Source: Copromyces sp. CBS 386.78 (Eukaryota > Ascomycota > Sordariomycetes > Sordariales > Sordariaceae). Taken from it: a stretch of DNA of 64,000 bases. Made by a program: the position numbers and the translations under genes. The stretch spans positions 434,001 through 498,000 of the forward strand of contig MU839093.1 in the NCBI GenBank assembly GCA_030685235.1. Reading direction: 5' to 3'. The notes under the pieces are model-generated. The model saw nothing but the letters and a program-made list of their open reading frames with translations, did not search any database and was not told the DNA's origin. This document shows positions 43,077-54,167 of this stretch, piece by piece (the first letter of the stretch is position 1; every line of letters begins with the position of its first letter).

Positions 43077-44460
43077 ATGTCGGGTTCAACTTGCCCAAGC
43101 ACCACCAAGCCCCAGTTCGCCCCCCGCTCTCACAACGATGTCTACCCCTTCATTCACCCCAGCAAATTCAGAGGCGCTCTCCTGGATCAGGTGGCAATCA
43201 TCACTGGTAAGAGATTCTCCTTCGACGCCCCCAATACGATTTCGAAAGCTGTGGGCTAATACATTTACAACAAAAGGCTCCACCGGGGCCATAGGTCAAG
43301 CTCTCGCCGAGTCCTTCGCCGTCGCTGGTGCCAAACTCGTTCTGACTTACAACAACACCCCACCGCCGGCGACACTCAAGGAAAGATGTATCAACTTGGG
43401 AGCTAGTGGTGTTATCTTTATCAAGTGTAATGTTGCTGAGCTCAAGGGTTGTGAGGATCTGATTAAACAGGCGAGTATCAATTTTTCCTGACCTTTGTTC
43501 GATTTGATTCTAGGAAAACGTGCGAAATGTTGGGGCTAACGACCAACTCTCCTACGGTCTCAGACTTATGAGACTCATGGGAAGGTAGACATCTTAATCA
43601 ACAATGCTGGCGCGAATAGTCTGGGTCTTGTACGTTGTTCCCTTTTTTTATTTTTTTTTGCCCTCGGGACGGCAACCCCCAACCAGCTTGCAGTTCAACG
43701 GACATAACAACTAAAAACTAACCCTGTTCTGTTTATTACCTTCTTTTGCCAGTTCGACACTCAACCCCCCGAAGCCTTCATCCACGAGCTCGCCGTCAAC
43801 CTTCACGGTCCTTACTACCTCATGCGTCTTCTCCTCCCGCACTTCAAGTCCCAACGCAGCGGCTGCATCCTCAACATTGCCTCGCGGGCCGGCACCGTCG
43901 CCATCCCGTACAGCACCGGCTACTGCGCCAGCAAGGCGGCACTGATCAACCTCACTGCTTGCGTGCAAAAGGAGGTTGACGTCGAGGGGCTGGATAACGT
44001 ACACTTGTACTCGCTACATCCGGGCGGGATCAAGTCTGCTATGACTCTGTCCAAATACTCCCCCTCCTCAATCTCCACCCTTCCCCCCGCCACTCAATCC
44101 GCTTTCACCAACTCCTTCGACACCCTCTACAACGATTCTCCATACCTCAACGGCATGACCTGCGTCGCTCTGGCCACCGGGATTGCCAAGCTCGTCCTGC
44201 GAGGCAAGTATGTGGATGTCGGCCAGGACCTGGAAGACATACTGGACCAGCCTGAGGCGATCAAGCTAGATGAAAACTTGTACTCGTTGCACACTAGTTT
44301 TCTGGGTGGGTTGGAGAATGGGGGGACTGGGGCTGGGGCTGCGACGGGAAATCAGGCGACGAAGGAAACAAAAAGAAAGGATGGTGCTGTGACTGGTGAA
44401 GAGGGGAAGGAGAGGAAGAGAGGGGAGGAGAGGTTTGAGTTTCCTGGGTTTTTAATGTGA
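43077..44460 (+). CDS. Short-chain dehydrogenase/reductase (SDR)
   Basis: Four exons (43077-43206, 43277-43470, 43564-43629, 43753-44460) give 365 residues. The cofactor motif ITGSTGAIG starts near residue 42, NNAG follows near 121, and the catalytic triad residues are Ser174, Tyr187 and Lys191 (YCASK). These mark a classical SDR using NAD(P)H. The second intron starts with GC instead of GT (CAG|GCGAGT); all GT choices nearby break the frame. The C-terminal 60 residues are an unusual Gly- and Lys/Glu-rich tail with no known role. The gene is flanked by inverted tRNA-Gly copies. The substrate is unknown; a link to the neighbouring siderophore genes is possible but unsupported by GATA sites. 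Confidence 0.85.
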
Positions 44461-44730
44461 TAATGGAAGGAAGCTGCGAAGCAACACATGTAATCAATGT
44501 GGTTGAAGTTTCAGGTAACGTACGCACGACCGACACATGCACATTGTGTTCATTCCATCATATAGGTGTCAATCAATAGCTCCTTCCTCTGGCATCTCCC
44601 TAACTGTCCTCGTGTACCCAATGAGCGCTTCCCCGAGTAGGTAATGTCGCGTCCTCTCAGATCCGAGGGTATGCAAATTGCCCCTCTATAGTAGATATAT
44701 TTGAAAGATTTGGTATCAATCAATCAAATA

Positions 44731-44801
44731 GCGCCAGTGGTTTAGTGGTAAAATCCATCGTTGCCATCGATGGGCCCCGCGTTCGATTCGCGGCTGGCGC
44801 A
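44731..44801 (+). tRNA. tRNA-Gly (anticodon GCC), copy 3
   Basis: This is the plus-strand copy, apparently identical to the two minus-strand copies. A T run (about nine T) starts about 20 bases after its end and fits a Pol III terminator. Confidence 0.97.
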
Positions 44802-45277
44802 GCTTTGTAATTTTTGGCAGGTTTTTTTTCTCTCTTCGCACCATAACCTGTTACCAAAACATTTTGGTTTATTTCCACCTTGATTGTCGTGGGCTTGTCA
44901 ACAACACTTTTTTTCGTGATCTCCGAACAACTTTAGCTAGTTGAAACATTTTCTGTATCTGGACACATGCTCAAAATAGATGTATATGTTTGTACAAAGG
45001 CAACATCTTGCATTCGTCTTTGACGACATCGAACTGAGCAGTGAACTGCGCTACTATCAACTCCACCGGGGAAAGTAATTTCAAAAGCCTGATGCTATAA
45101 AGTCTTAAGCCACGCTCTTAGACATTCATGAAGCAAATAACCATACTCGCACAGAACACCCAATACGTCCCCGACTGGAAAAACAGTAAACAGACAGTCA
45201 AGCTCAAGTATACAATTCGGTATCATTCATCGCTTCGTTTCATATGAGTGCACTTCAGCAACTCCAGCAAGTGGTAT

Positions 45278-45303
45278 CTATCCATATCCATATCCATATC
45301 CAT
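45278..45303 (+). repeat. CATATC hexanucleotide repeat, about four units
   Basis: TATCCA units are repeated head to tail about four times in the spacer beyond the large AT-hook protein gene. Confidence 0.85.
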
Positions 45304-45564
45304 CATGGTATCCCCTACAATAACACAACCACGCCATGCTATGCCTCCCTGCTACTCCGTATAAAAAGCAAACAAAATGTAGGCTGACTTAAACCCAGCT
45401 CAGCCTACCCAAGCTACTTGGGCCATGTGAGGTTACACCCTCTTTCTCCTCTCCACTCTCATCTCCACTCCTTAATTACACGCTCCTTAACAACCAAGAC
45501 TCTCGCAAACCCATGCTGTGAGACGTAAAAACAAGTATCAACCCGCTTCGCTCGCTCGTTCCCT

Positions 45565-48500
45565 TCACGAAGCACTCCTCCCCCTCCTCTTGGGCGCTGG
45601 CGTCCCGTTGACACTCATCCCCAGCCCCGCAGCAACTCTGCTCGCCCGCCCAGCAGCAGCAGTAACGACCGTCTTACTGGTCGCAGCAGGTGTCTTGGTG
45701 ACTTTGTTGCTAATAGGAGTAGAGGTTGCAGTCGACGACGCCGGATTTAGCCTCGGCCTGCCAGGACCGCGATGGGGGGCGGGTGGAGGAGGCGGAGCGG
45801 CGGGGACCGTAGTCTTGGGCTTTGTGGTGGCTGTCACCTTGATAGGCGTCGGGACGAGTGACTTGCCGGAGCGGGTGGCGCGCTTCGGTGGGGCGGTTAC
45901 CTTGGAGATTGAGGTGGTGGGTTTCGGTGCCGGTGTCGGGAGTATTTTCGTTGTGGGGGTAGGAGCGGGAGCGGGAATGGACGAGGCGGCGGTAGCCCGT
46001 CTTGTTGTTGGGGTCGGTGGTGGAGGCGCGACCTTCTTGGGCTTGGGTATGGAGGGTTTGGAGGTAACCTCCGGAGCTGAATCGGTCCTGCTCTTAACCT
46101 GGCTCTTTGCTTTGAGCACCCTGGGGGTAGCAACCTTCTTGGAGCTTACTACTGGCTCATCAGCAAGCTCATCGATATCGTCGTCAAGAGCGGCGTCTGC
46201 CTTGAGGACATCGGCGAGGAGGGAGCTGGAAAGAGCCCGGGTTTTGGAGTTAGCGGGCGCCGATGCTGCATCATCCTGGAAGCTAGCCAAAGTCTCTGCC
46301 CACCGAACCCCCTTGTTCTTCTTTTTCTTCCCAGTCTCTGTCGCTTTGTCGTTGTCAGCGGAACTAGAGCTGAAGACGTACTCCTTTCCTTGCTTCTTCA
46401 TCTTTTCCATCTTCTTGAGCACAATCTGCGGGAACAAGGCACTGCCCTTGTTTTTCCGAGTATTGTATCTCGTGACGGCAGCCACATCCTTCTGGTCGTT
46501 ACGCGCTCTAACCGTATCCATCATCTCCATTCCGGGCATGCGCACTGGAATGGTGGATTTGGCGATCGAGTTGGCGGACGGTGCTGATTTGAGGTTGATA
46601 AGGGTCTTGCGTTGGCGCGAAGACCGGCGAGGAGCACCTTCCGAATCGTCACCCTCCTCAGTAGGAGGTTCGGAGTTCTCAACCATCGCCTTCCGACGCT
46701 TCACGGTCCGGGTGACAGGACTCTCTCCAGCGGTCTTGGGAGACTCCTCCTTGCTGGGTTCACTGCCCAGCTCGTCAAGCTTACGCTTTTTAGTTGGACT
46801 AGGGCTGTTAGGGCTCTTCTCGCTAAGGGGCGTCCTCTTGGGAGGAGTTTCAGAGTCCTCAGCGGGGGAGCCAGATTTGTCCTTGGGTGAGCTTCTGTTT
46901 TCGAGTTCAGCTGCAGCGGCTGCTTTGGCACTCTTATCGGCGGCGACTTTGCTGATGAACTTCCGGATCATATCCGTCTCGGATTCTTCGTGCAGAGACC
47001 GCAACGACAAAGTGTCGTTTTCAACACGGACGGGCTGCTCGGCAATCAAAGACACGTCGTCCTCATCATCGCTCATCAAAGAGTCCTCCGCTCCAACTTG
47101 TTCCACAACCTCAATTTCGTCGCCGCTGTTTTCGTCGTCGGAATCGCCTGGAGACGAAGTCGAGCTTTCTGGGGAATTTTCCTGGGTATCACCGACGTCT
47201 TCTGACTCTGTAGGCGCGGCCTCAATGGAATCACTCTCCTCTTCGGGAGTTGACTCACGGATCTGGGAGGTGCTGGAATCTTCAAGCGCATCTGCCCAAG
47301 CAGGTGAAACTTCGTCACTGGTAAATTGTTCCGTAGACATTGAACGGTCAACAGATTCATCTTGGTCCATGACCGATGACGTGTCGGCTGTCTCATCCTC
47401 TTTATCCTCAGTAGGCGGGACAGTGATTTCGTTGGCATCCTTGTTCGTTGGAACAAAGGAGTCGACAAAGGAGGCTGACGAATCAGTCTGTTCATTGTCT
47501 CCCACACCACCGCTCTGGGGCGACGAATGAGACTCAGCCATGACATCTTCCGTCGCAGCAACGTGGTTTTTGGACAATGTAATGTCATCCTCGCAGGTGA
47601 TTTCGCCGTTGGGTGAGGATTGCTCTTCAGGGCCCAAAGCCGGTTCGGGACTTGGCAGCCCAGTACCCTTTTCCTGTCCATTGTTGCAGGGGCTGTTAGG
47701 CTCAATTGGGTGAGCAGCATCATCATTCTCACCCTTTATCGAGCTTTCACCTGTCGCTGGCTCCTCTTTGTGCTCTTCGGTCTTCACAAGGCCCACAGAG
47801 GAGTTGGACCGGATTGAGGATGCCGATGTAGGAGTGGCCGGCGTATCTTCATCAGCTTCTTCTGCAGTGCCGTCTTCTACGACAGGGGCAGGAGAAGCCG
47901 GTGCCTCAAAATCTGAGGACCCAGGGGTGGCTGAACGGGAAGATTCGGGCTGAACAATGATGGTCTCTTGGACACCGACTAACGGTAAAGGGTTTGCCTG
48001 TTGGAGGGAAATTGAAGGGGCGAGTGCGTTCTCAGACGGCTGGTCGACATTGCCGTCGTCCCTGACGGGAGAGAACGAGACATTGATATTCGCGATTTCA
48101 GGCGTAACCTCGCGAGGAGATGTTGGAGCAGAAGCCTCCTCCTCAATAGTCCCGTCCTGAGTAGTGCTCTCATTGGAAGAGGTAACAACAGGCGCCGTGC
48201 TCGTAATAAGCGCTTCCGGTGTGGCCTGACAAACGGGCGCCGGGCTAGATGTCACGTTCTCGGTGACTTCTTCAGAAATTTTGTCGTCATGTTCGGCAAC
48301 GGTAGTGGGCAAGGCGTCATCGTCGTGGTTCTCCGGGGTGGTTTGTCGAGCTGCTTCAATCTCTGAAGACATCTCTTCAGGCTTTTCTCCGGTGGCAACA
48401 AGGTCCTGCTGAGAGGTAGCGGGAGATGATGCTCCGATAGCAGATTTCTCCGCAGTTGGTGCTGGTGAGGCTGCCTCGGCGAGTAGTTCATGCGCCGCAG

Positions 48501-50657
48501 AATAGCGGCGATGAGAAGCAGCAGACAGCTGCGAGCCGAAACCTAAATTCTCAGGCGTTACTCGCCGGACAGGTGTCGGGCTAGAAGGCGCCTCACTGGG
48601 CAGCTCCTGTAGAGAGATGCTCTCCTGGTGAATGACAGCGGGAGATGATGCGCCAACAGCAGGCGTTCCAAGGGTTACAGGCCCAAGGGGCAATGGGCTT
48701 GCAGGCTTCATTGGCGATGATCTGGTGGGCAGGTTGTGATGTTTGACAGGAGTAAATGATTCCAAGACGGAATCTTCCTCAAGAATGGTAGACAGCCCTT
48801 CGGGATGCAAGGGCTCAAAGTCATTATTGGCTTCCATTTCTGTGTTGGTTGATTCCTCAACAATGAGTGGTGCGGATGACTCCTCTCCCTCGGGCTGTTG
48901 GTCAGGAGAGATAGGCTCAGGGGTAGGGTCCCTGGATACCTGTGCAGGGGGCAAGTTTGCATCGTTCTCGCTGTTTGTCACACCCTCGGCGTTATCGACA
49001 GCCGCTATTGAAGGAATCGGAGGCGCAAATTCAAGCGGCTCAACGGTTAGAGAGACATCGACAACAGCGTTTGGAGGCGACGACGCAACGGTGGGTCCCT
49101 CAATAGGCATTTGCGCATATCGAGTTGGAGTAGGGGTTTGTGCCAACGGTTGGACATCTTTCCTCCGATGGCCGAAAATATCCAGGTTTGTTCCGACGTC
49201 AACCTCCAACGTCCGCGTAGGCGCAGGTGGCACCGGCTCTTGCTCAACAGTTTGCTCCTGGGCGTCTTCCGTGTTCTCTCGCACAGCAGCATCATCGGAG
49301 CCAATGCATGATGGGTCCACTGAATTCCGGCGGCTGGTGATGGTGGCATCCGCAACTGCTTGGACTGCCAAGCTAAAACTGTGGCGCCGTTCCGGGGCAT
49401 CGCGCTCAAACTCTTTGAGAAGTCTGGTGATGAAGCTGGGGCGAGCGTCACTTCTCCTTGCCGATAGCAACGAAATGCGTCTCCTGTTCTCATGTTCTGG
49501 AACTGACGGTGTCTCTGGGATGGGCTGGTCGAAGAGTAAAGGCGATAGATGAAGAAGATGCGCAGGGGTCACCTCGCTGTCAGATTCGGACACGCTTGCT
49601 GGTCGGATGGGCGTAGATTTGAGTGGTGTGGACTTGACGGGCGTTTGTGTGGAGAGACTGAGCCTCGACGGTTTGAGCATGACTTTTGTAGGGGTGGCAG
49701 TGACCATAAACTTTCGTAATGGCGACTCGGCGACCTTTCTCGGAGAAGATAACTTGGTGGGCGATCGCTTGACTGGCGACATGATTCGGGACGCTGGCGG
49801 TCGAATAGGCGAAAAGTCCATCTTGCTGGGCGATTCCTCGGATGGGATGAGTGACAGGCGGCTGCTAGCACGCCGTGTCGATCTTCTCATCAATTGCGTG
49901 CCCTGAATGTGATGTGCTGGCTCGACCGTCTCGGGTTCTGCTGGGACGTTGAGCTCCATGTATGGCTGCATTTCTGCCAGCATGCGTGTAGGGTTCGTCA
50001 GTCGCTGGAGGGGCCAGCGCGAATTGTGTCGCTTTCTTGGGACATAGCTGAGGCGGTCATCGGGATAGGTGGCGCGTCGGGCCAGGATCTTCGCAACGAG
50101 TCGAGGGTCGGGTGCTTCCCTAGCCAAATAGCTCGCTGCTGCTGAAAGGTAGGCTCTTGCCTCGGCCAGGTCAGGGGTTCCGTTGTGGATGGCATAGTAT
50201 CTCTCGTCGACGTTGTAGTTGGCAAAGGTTGGTACGTATCGTTCGGTGCGCGCGCGCTTTCGCTGTCCTCGGCCTCGACTGTCGAGCTCTACGAAGACGG
50301 GGTCGACAGGTGGAGGAATAACCAGGCCACCAACGCGCTTCCAGATTTGGCGCGGGCCGCAGCGGCGGAGAGCAATAATGGGGACGCGCTCCCATGCTTT
50401 GGGTGCGGCGATAGGCGGAGGTGCTAGGAAGTCGGATGCAAGAAATGGTCGCCTGCAACAAGACACATGCGCGGTAAGTCATCACCTCCATGCAAAAAGG
50501 GAAAAAGGGGAAAAAGGAATAGTCCATATGCAGCGGATGGATGGCAGTGGCAGACGTACTCTCGGGAAAATGTGAAGATGGGAGTCTCATGGAGAATGGC
50601 AGCGTTCAAGGCGCCGCCCGTAAAGTCCACCATTGTCGCAATTGGTGTCTCCGTCAT
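45565..50657 (-). CDS. Large low-complexity nuclear-type protein with AT-hook-like motif
   Basis: I do not recognise the family. Two exons, 50657-50560 and 50452-45565, join through a GTACGT donor and a TTGCAG acceptor to 1661 residues. The first 200 residues look ordered: MTETPIATMVDFTGGALN, then a basic stretch GRGQRKRARTERYVP and an Ala-rich helical region. The middle 1200 residues are Ser, Pro, Thr and Glu-rich and probably disordered, with many S/T-P sites that cyclin-dependent or MAP kinases could use. Lys/Arg-rich patches such as PTKKRKL (near 1240) fit nuclear import signals. Near the C-terminus RGPGRPRL (about 1594-1601) resembles an AT-hook, and the protein ends KRRGRSAS. A chromatin role is inference only. 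A long antisense frame over the 3' half is a shadow. Confidence 0.75.
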
Positions 50658-51570
50658 GCGGCGACGTCTTTGTGTGTTATGTGTTGGTGTATAGTGTGTA
50701 GTGGTGTATTGTGTTTAGCTAGGTATGCAGGATAGCCGTAGTTGTCGCGTTGCTGGGACAGGAGGCGGCGGGCAGTGGCTGCGATGAGTCCCGATGTAAA
50801 CAAAGGTCGCTGTGGGAAAAAAGAAAAAAGAAGAAAAAAAGAGTGATTGCGAAAACAGCAAGCAAATACGCGCCGAAAGCTATGCTCTACCAACAATGCA
50901 ATGGGTATCCGTCGTAAGTCGTCGCAGGTACTGAAATGGACCTGGAAAGAAGTGGAAGGTGTCGCGTGTGTTTTGCGCAAGAAGTGGAAGGCCGGGAGGG
51001 GGGTGGAAAGTAGTCAAGAAGCAACAAATCGCGAAGTGCAAAGGGAAGGTGAACGGTTGTGAGTGACAATCCCTCCAATTCGAATCCCTCGTCGACCAAA
51101 AAGATGGGGTCGCCCAGAAACAGTGTAGCCATTTGTTTACATTGCCCAACCATCAGCCAATCATCTTGCACCAAATTTGAAAGCTACCAGCCTGCCAAGA
51201 AGGAATGCTCCACCTGCCTTCTACCCCACGCGGCCTGACGCCTCTGCCGCCGCAGGAAAGCACTGAGGTGCCTCAACTGCGTGCCTGCCAGCCTGTCACT
51301 GCAACCCAGCTTATCTCCACGTGATCCAGAAATCTTTCCCCCAAGCGGGGACCCTGCGCGCAACGAACGGAAAGCCGGCCGGCGCACACACGGCATCCGC
51401 AGTGAGTAAAGGTAGAAGCTCCTGAGTCCTGACAGGTACGGAACACGGAAGTGGAAATCCCCCGGTTATTCGAGCACCGTAACGGACCACTCCCCCCCGC
51501 CGCCCGACCGACCGGATTGTCCCGTGTCACCGTCCACACCTCCGATAACGTCTAAACAAACGTCGTCAAA
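50658..51570. promoter_or_regulatory. Divergent promoter of the AT-hook protein and mS37 genes
   Basis: This 0.9-kb spacer separates two divergent start codons. It should contain both promoters. I see no RNA gene or conserved coding sequence. Confidence 0.5.
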
Positions 51571-51946
51571 ATGGTCAACAAGCCCATCCGTCTGCCGCCG
51601 CTGAAGCAGCTGCGCGTTCGCCAGGCCAACAAGGCCGAGGAGAACCCTTGCATCGCTGTCATGTCTTCGGTTCTGGGTATGCATGCGTGCCTTCCTCTAT
51701 CTGCCCAGCACTTCCGCTTGCTTCACAAAGGCTTCTCTTCTAGTCGACACGAACTAACCAAACCATTTCTCGAAAACAGCTTGCTGGGCTTCCGCCGGTT
51801 ACAACTCGGCCGGTTGCGCCACGGTCGAGAACGCCCTGCGCGCGTGCATGGACGCGCCCAAGCCTGCGCCCAAGCCTGGCAGCACTATCAACTACCACTT
51901 GTCTCGCTTCCACGAGAGGCTCACCCAGGGCAAGCGCAAGAAATAA
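51571..51946 (+). CDS. Mitochondrial small-subunit ribosomal protein mS37 (Mrp10/CHCHD1)
   Basis: Two exons, 51571-51676 and 51780-51946, give 90 residues; an earlier AG at the 3' splice region would hit a stop, so the later acceptor at 51779 is used. The protein holds a twin CX9C motif: Cys27-x9-Cys37 and Cys48-x9-Cys58. These form two disulfides in a helical hairpin of the CHCH type. The Lys/Arg-rich N-terminus (MVNKPIRLPPLKQLRVRQ) and C-terminus (LTQGKRKK) fit rRNA contact. Mrp10 is imported with help from Mia40 and sits in the mitoribosomal small subunit. The intron falls just before the second cysteine. Confidence 0.93.
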
Positions 51947-52439
51947 GCGACTCGTTGTTCGACTTGTTGTTGGGATGAAACGAAGTCTGCGACGAGGCGA
52001 AGACGACGACGACAACAACCCCCGATGATGATCATGATGTGTTGGAGACTCCGACCGAAGACAATCATTCTCTTCTTTCTGACTACTACAACAACAACAA
52101 CCTATACATGCGACATGAACACCATGTGCTAGGAAGAAAGGAGACCGGTCGACAATGCGTTGGGGAGAGACTGGAAGGGTTGTTAGTGGGAGAAGGAAAC
52201 AATTGAACAGAGTTGGTTTCCAAACACAACGAGACAAGACCAGTCAAGTTCAAGCTTGCCCTGTATCCAAACTTGTTCGATATCCTGTTTTTTCTTTGGG
52301 AAAAGGGAGGAAAAGGACAGGATTGGTATGGGGTGTGCTATTCCGCCCTGGTGTGATACCCCCGATGGAAAAAGTAGGAGGTGGAAATGGGGAGGCACGA
52401 AGGGCAACAGCAAGGCAGCCCGGAAAGTTAACCGAGGTT

Positions 52440-52465
52440 GCTGTTGCTGCTGCTGCTGCTGCTGT
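52440..52465 (+). repeat. CTG trinucleotide repeat
   Basis: Six consecutive CTG units, preceded by two imperfect ones, lie in the spacer between the two convergent genes. Confidence 0.9.
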
Positions 52466-53038
52466 ACAATATTGTGGCAATATGGAAGGCATTATTTGGG
52501 AGGAGTGAGGCTTACACGGCGTTTCAGTACACTTACTTGATTTCAGTGGGTTTATAACAATACAACAATACTACCACAGCACGGAAAGGGGGTATCGAGA
52601 ATGACCCCCAAGATGGTTTCTTCTTTGCAAAATCATAAACTGTACCAAACTGATCCATGTATCTGTCTGAGATGGTAAGAGCATCATCACTATCACACTT
52701 CCGGCTAGAATATCCGAGTCTGGCAAGATCCATGTACCAGAAGAGAGATAACTTGAAAGGTGATACCTCAATGAAATGTTTCGACCCGGGATAACCGAGA
52801 GAAGGGCCGTTATCAAGGTCCCTTTATCAATGTGATGCATCCCTGAACGAAAATATTTCAGTGAGACTGATCCGCTGATCTGTTTGCGGACAGAGTGAAC
52901 ACTTTCGTGGACAACTTTACAATTACTGTAACATCATGAGACATCATGAGGGTTACTGGCACAGGCGTATGAGTAAAAGTATCTGATCTAACTGCTATTC
53001 TCTCCACATTAACCGACGTTACCTAGACACCCAAGTTA

Positions 53039-53057
53039 CTCTCTGCTCTGCTCTGCT
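53039..53057 (+). repeat. Short CTCTG pentamer repeat
   Basis: Three to four CTCTG units lie in the spacer about 1.1 kb beyond the mS37 stop. Confidence 0.75.
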
Positions 53058-54167
53058 CTAGACTCTATATATACGATTGGGATAACAAAAACAAACAAAC
53101 AAACAACAAAAATGCGCAATTGGGTATTCATATCTGACTACAAAGATCAACCAAAAAAGAAAAAAAAAAGAGATAACAACTTCACTGCCCGTCAACCCCT
53201 TCCTCCTGCTCTCCGTCCATCTGTGTATGCTCTCGGTCCGCTCGCATCCTTCCTCCTCCCTCTTCTTGCCCATGGTAGATACCATGCGGATTACTGGACG
53301 ACCCGTACCGCTTGCGTTCAACCAACCAACCAACCCACTCTTTCCACATCCGCCTTGACTTTCCCTGATTCTCCACGGACCAAAACGAGGATCGAGGCAA
53401 GGAGACCGTAGGGTAACGTTTTCCTCATCCCTTCTCGTCACATCTCGTCGCCATCCCATCACATCTAAACCCGTCCCGAAAATTCCTGAACTAACCAACA
53501 CGACTCGACAAACTGACACCTCAAAGACCGACGACAAGGTATATAACAAACTGTCCCTCACTTAGCAAAAAAAAAAATTTGATAAGCAAACGATGATAGG
53601 AGATGCAAATATGAAAAGAGAGAGAGAAGGGCGGTAAACCCGTGATAACAATGACAAAGAAAATCCAAGAAAAAAGCCCGTGTCTATAACCGACACCAAA
53701 AAAATGACTCTTTGTGTGTGTGTGTCTGCTCCTCTTGTGAGGGAGAGATAAGAGGTGATGACTAAAAGGAAATGTGGTGTGTATAGGTAGGTGTCTGTGA
53801 GGAGCCGTTCTTTCCAAGAAGCGTGCGATGATGCGTGGTGAATATGAGTCCACCTTTGTCTATGTGTTGTTAAACCCATAATGCCTGCCATGCCTTCGTT
53901 GCCGATTTTCCTCCTAGTTTGACAAGATGAAAAGTCGGTGTAGATACCCAAAAGGTGAGAAGAAAAACAGTCTTTGTCGAGTCGAGTTGCCGTAGGAATG
54001 ATGGACAGTTGATAAGTGGGACTGAATTTTTTTGAGGGACGTGTGTAGAGTGAATAGATGATGGTGTCCGAGTTTATTCCAAAAAAAAGAAAAGGCCAAG
54101 GCAAGCGGAGGTGTTCGGAACTGCTGCGCTTTGTTTGTGAGCGAGCATTGCCAGCATTATGGGCTGC

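Larger units (their letters stand above)
44461..45564. other. Intergenic region with tRNA-Gly copy 3
   Basis: This 1.1-kb spacer separates the SDR gene from the 3' end of the large AT-hook protein gene. It holds tRNA-Gly at 44731-44801 and a short CATATC-type repeat near 45278-45303. I see no other gene. Confidence 0.5.
51947..54167. other. Convergent spacer between mS37 and Cdc24
   Basis: This 2.2-kb region lies between two stop codons, so it should contain only 3' UTRs and spacer. It holds a CTG trinucleotide run (about six units, 52445-52463), a TCTGC pentamer run near 53041-53057, and A-rich and CA-rich tracts. Short open frames on both strands resemble nothing known to me. Confidence 0.5.

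Noticed and set aside
43077..44460. The SDR gene as a proven member of the siderophore unit
   Set aside because: It is adjacent, but its promoter shows no extended iron-GATA site and a tRNA gene separates it from the pair. I keep it only as a neighbour.
45518..47530. A 670-codon plus-strand open frame rich in Val, Gly, Leu and Ser
   Set aside because: It lies fully antisense to the conserved-looking large protein gene and has the composition expected from reading its Ser/Glu-rich codons backwards. There is no family resemblance and no splice or start context.
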